The notes under the pieces are model-generated. The model did not search any database. It had not been told where the DNA came from and was given only the letters and a program-made list of their open reading frames with translations. This document shows positions 5,072 through 6,222 of a stretch of 6,222 bases of DNA, one piece after another; the first letter of the stretch is position 1, and every line of letters starts with the position of its first letter. The stretch comes from HGM12713 sp045593725 (GTDB lineage Bacteria > Bacillota > Clostridia > Oscillospirales > CAG-272). Location of the stretch: positions 1-6,222 of the forward strand of contig JAZNXE010000038.1 in the NCBI GenBank assembly GCA_045593725.1, written 5' to 3'. The position numbers were made by a program, and so were the translations under genes.

Positions 5072-6142
5072 ATGCTACAATATATAACCGCAAGAGAAGC
5101 GGCAGAAAAGTGGAAGATATCTCAAAGACGTGTATCTGTACTTTGTGGAGAAAATAGAATCCCCGATGTTGCTATGATTGGTAATATGTGGATAATTCCT
5201 CGTGATGCTGAAAAACCAGACGATGCAAGGAAATCGAAGCTTGTGAAGCGTTCAGAGGTTGCTCGTCCATTTGTAAAATGGGCAGGCGGTAAAGGACAGC
5301 TTTTGGGGGTATTAAAAAACAATTTACCCGAAGGGATCGGCAGTACAGTTACTAAATATGCGGAGCCTTTTGTTGGGGGTGGAGCGTTGCTCTTTGCATT
5401 GCTTTCCGAATATTCATTTGAAGAAGTATATATTTGCGATAACAATAAAGAGCTTATGAACGCCTATTCCGTTATTAAAAATTATTGCAAAGCGTTAATA
5501 CAGATACTCGCTGATATGCAAAGCAAATACAATGCTTGTGTAGATGTCGAAGAAAAGCAAGATTATTATTACGAGCAACGCGACAGATATAATACTTTAA
5601 GTTTGAATGATGACACTCGTATTGAAAAGGCGGCTTTGTTTATTTTTATAAATAGAACTTGTTTTAATGGATTGTATCGTGTAAATAGAAAAGGTTGCTA
5701 CAATGTACCTTTTGGCAAACATTCAAACCCCACAATTTGTGATACAGAGAACTTGCTAAAAATATCCGAAGCTCTCCAAAATGTCACTATGCGCTCGTGT
5801 GATTATCACGATGTCTTGAGTTTTGCTGATGAAAGTACCTTTGTTTATATAGACCCGCCTTACCGACCTCTGAACGCTACATCTGGATTTACATCATATA
5901 CACAAGAGCAATTCAACGATCAAAATCAAATTGAACTTGCCGATATGTATAAAGAGCTTTCAGCTAAGGGTGCAAAGGTTATGTTAAGCAATTCCGATCC
6001 GCATAATGTTGATGAGAACCACAATTTCTTTGATGATTTGTATGCCGATTTTACGATATTGAGAGTAGATGCTTCTCGTATGATAAATAGCAAAGCTTCT
6101 TCTCGTGGTAAAATCAAAGAATTGCTTATTAAAAACTACTAA
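5072..6142 (+). CDS. D12-class (Dam/DpnII-like) DNA adenine-N6 methyltransferase with N-terminal helix-turn-helix domain
   Basis: This 356-residue enzyme transfers a methyl group from S-adenosylmethionine to adenine N6 in DNA. Residues 1-50 form an excisionase/MerR-like helix-turn-helix (YITAREAAEKWKISQRRV, then a wing ending MWIIP). The catalytic part starts near 66 and has the D12/alpha-class order: motif X FVKWAGGKGQLL (67-78), motif I EPFVGGGAL (98-106), acidic D123, the NRTCFNGLYRVN region (194-205) usual in Dam relatives, motif IV DPPY (261-264) and LSNSD (305-309). The length fits a Dam-type enzyme plus the extra N-terminal domain. AGGAGG (5062-5067) lies 4 nt before ATG. GATC is the likeliest target, but D12 enzymes also recognise other sites. 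The gene is visibly more AT-rich than the genes to its left, suggesting acquisition. AAGGAGG for the next gene overlaps its stop codon, pointing to an operon. Confidence 0.92.
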   Translation: MLQYITAREAAEKWKISQRRVSVLCGENRIPDVAMIGNMWIIPRDAEKPDDARKSKLVKRSEVARPFVKWAGGKGQLLGVLKNNLPEGIGSTVTKYAEPFVGGGALLFALLSEYSFEEVYICDNNKELMNAYSVIKNYCKALIQILADMQSKYNACVDVEEKQDYYYEQRDRYNTLSLNDDTRIEKAALFIFINRTCFNGLYRVNRKGCYNVPFGKHSNPTICDTENLLKISEALQNVTMRSCDYHDVLSFADESTFVYIDPPYRPLNATSGFTSYTQEQFNDQNQIELADMYKELSAKGAKVMLSNSDPHNVDENHNFFDDLYADFTILRVDASRMINSKASSRGKIKELLIKNY

Positions 6143-6159
6143 GGAGGAATTATACATCT

Positions 6160-6222
6160 ATGTATTTTGAAAAAAGTGTTGAAGAAAGATTGAATTTTTT
6201 TGAAAGCCAATTAGTTGAAACC
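6160..6222 (+). CDS. Start of the gene after the methyltransferase, cut by the window edge; possible restriction endonuclease
   Basis: An open frame runs from ATG at 6160 to the edge: 21 codons, beginning MYFEKSVEERLNFFESQL. AAGGAGG (6141-6147) overlaps the methyltransferase stop and lies 12 nt before the ATG, a long spacing. No other plausible start is visible. The residues seen are helical and charged and carry no diagnostic motif, so the protein cannot be identified from sequence. Position directly after a D12 methyltransferase makes a cognate restriction endonuclease the leading guess. A second methyltransferase or an accessory protein is possible. Confidence 0.6.
   Translation, partial: MYFEKSVEERLNFFESQLVET

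Overview
The window looks like chromosomal DNA of an anaerobic Gram-positive Clostridia member (Oscillospiraceae/Ruminococcus-like, possibly an uncultured gut or rumen lineage). The signs are strong AAGGAGG-type ribosome sites, sigma-A promoters with 17-bp spacers, a SleB-type wall hydrolase with copper-amine-oxidase-like stalk domains, and intergenic DNA packed with short perfect stem-loops. The lineage is an inference from style, not from a database match.

Layout. Bases 1-140 hold what looks like the 3' part of a structured RNA ending in an intrinsic terminator. A sigma-A promoter (254-282) then drives an exported cell-wall hydrolase (348-1235, +). It converges on a large minus-strand gene (1802-4495) that joins an O-antigen-ligase/Wzy-type membrane polymerase to a cytosolic GT28/MGDG-synthase-like glycosyltransferase. 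The gap between them (1236-1801) is a roughly 530-bp imperfect inverted repeat. Read from each gene's own strand it is the same ordered series of hairpins and conserved linkers, ending in one terminator per strand with an identical loop. The polymerase promoter (4567-4595, -) diverges from a tRNA-Glu(CTC) gene (promoter 4673-4701, tRNA 4721-4795). The tRNA terminator is a perfect palindrome that reaches back into the tRNA 3' end. A cluster of stem-loops (4838-4984) follows.

The right end is different in character. An AT-rich module with a fully consensus promoter encodes a D12-class (Dam/DpnII-like) adenine methyltransferase with an N-terminal helix-turn-helix domain (5072-6142). The first 21 codons of a translationally linked gene follow (6160 to the window edge), probably the restriction partner. 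By hand count, GATC is absent from the first 5,010 bases but occurs four times in the last 1.2 kb, once directly against the -35 box of the methyltransferase promoter.

Working together: the hydrolase and the polymerase/transferase both concern the cell envelope but are separate convergent units. The methyltransferase and its partner look like a restriction-modification island beside a tRNA gene. The most unusual features are the paired modular 3' elements, the polymerase-glycosyltransferase fusion, and the GATC distribution around a possibly self-regulated methyltransferase.
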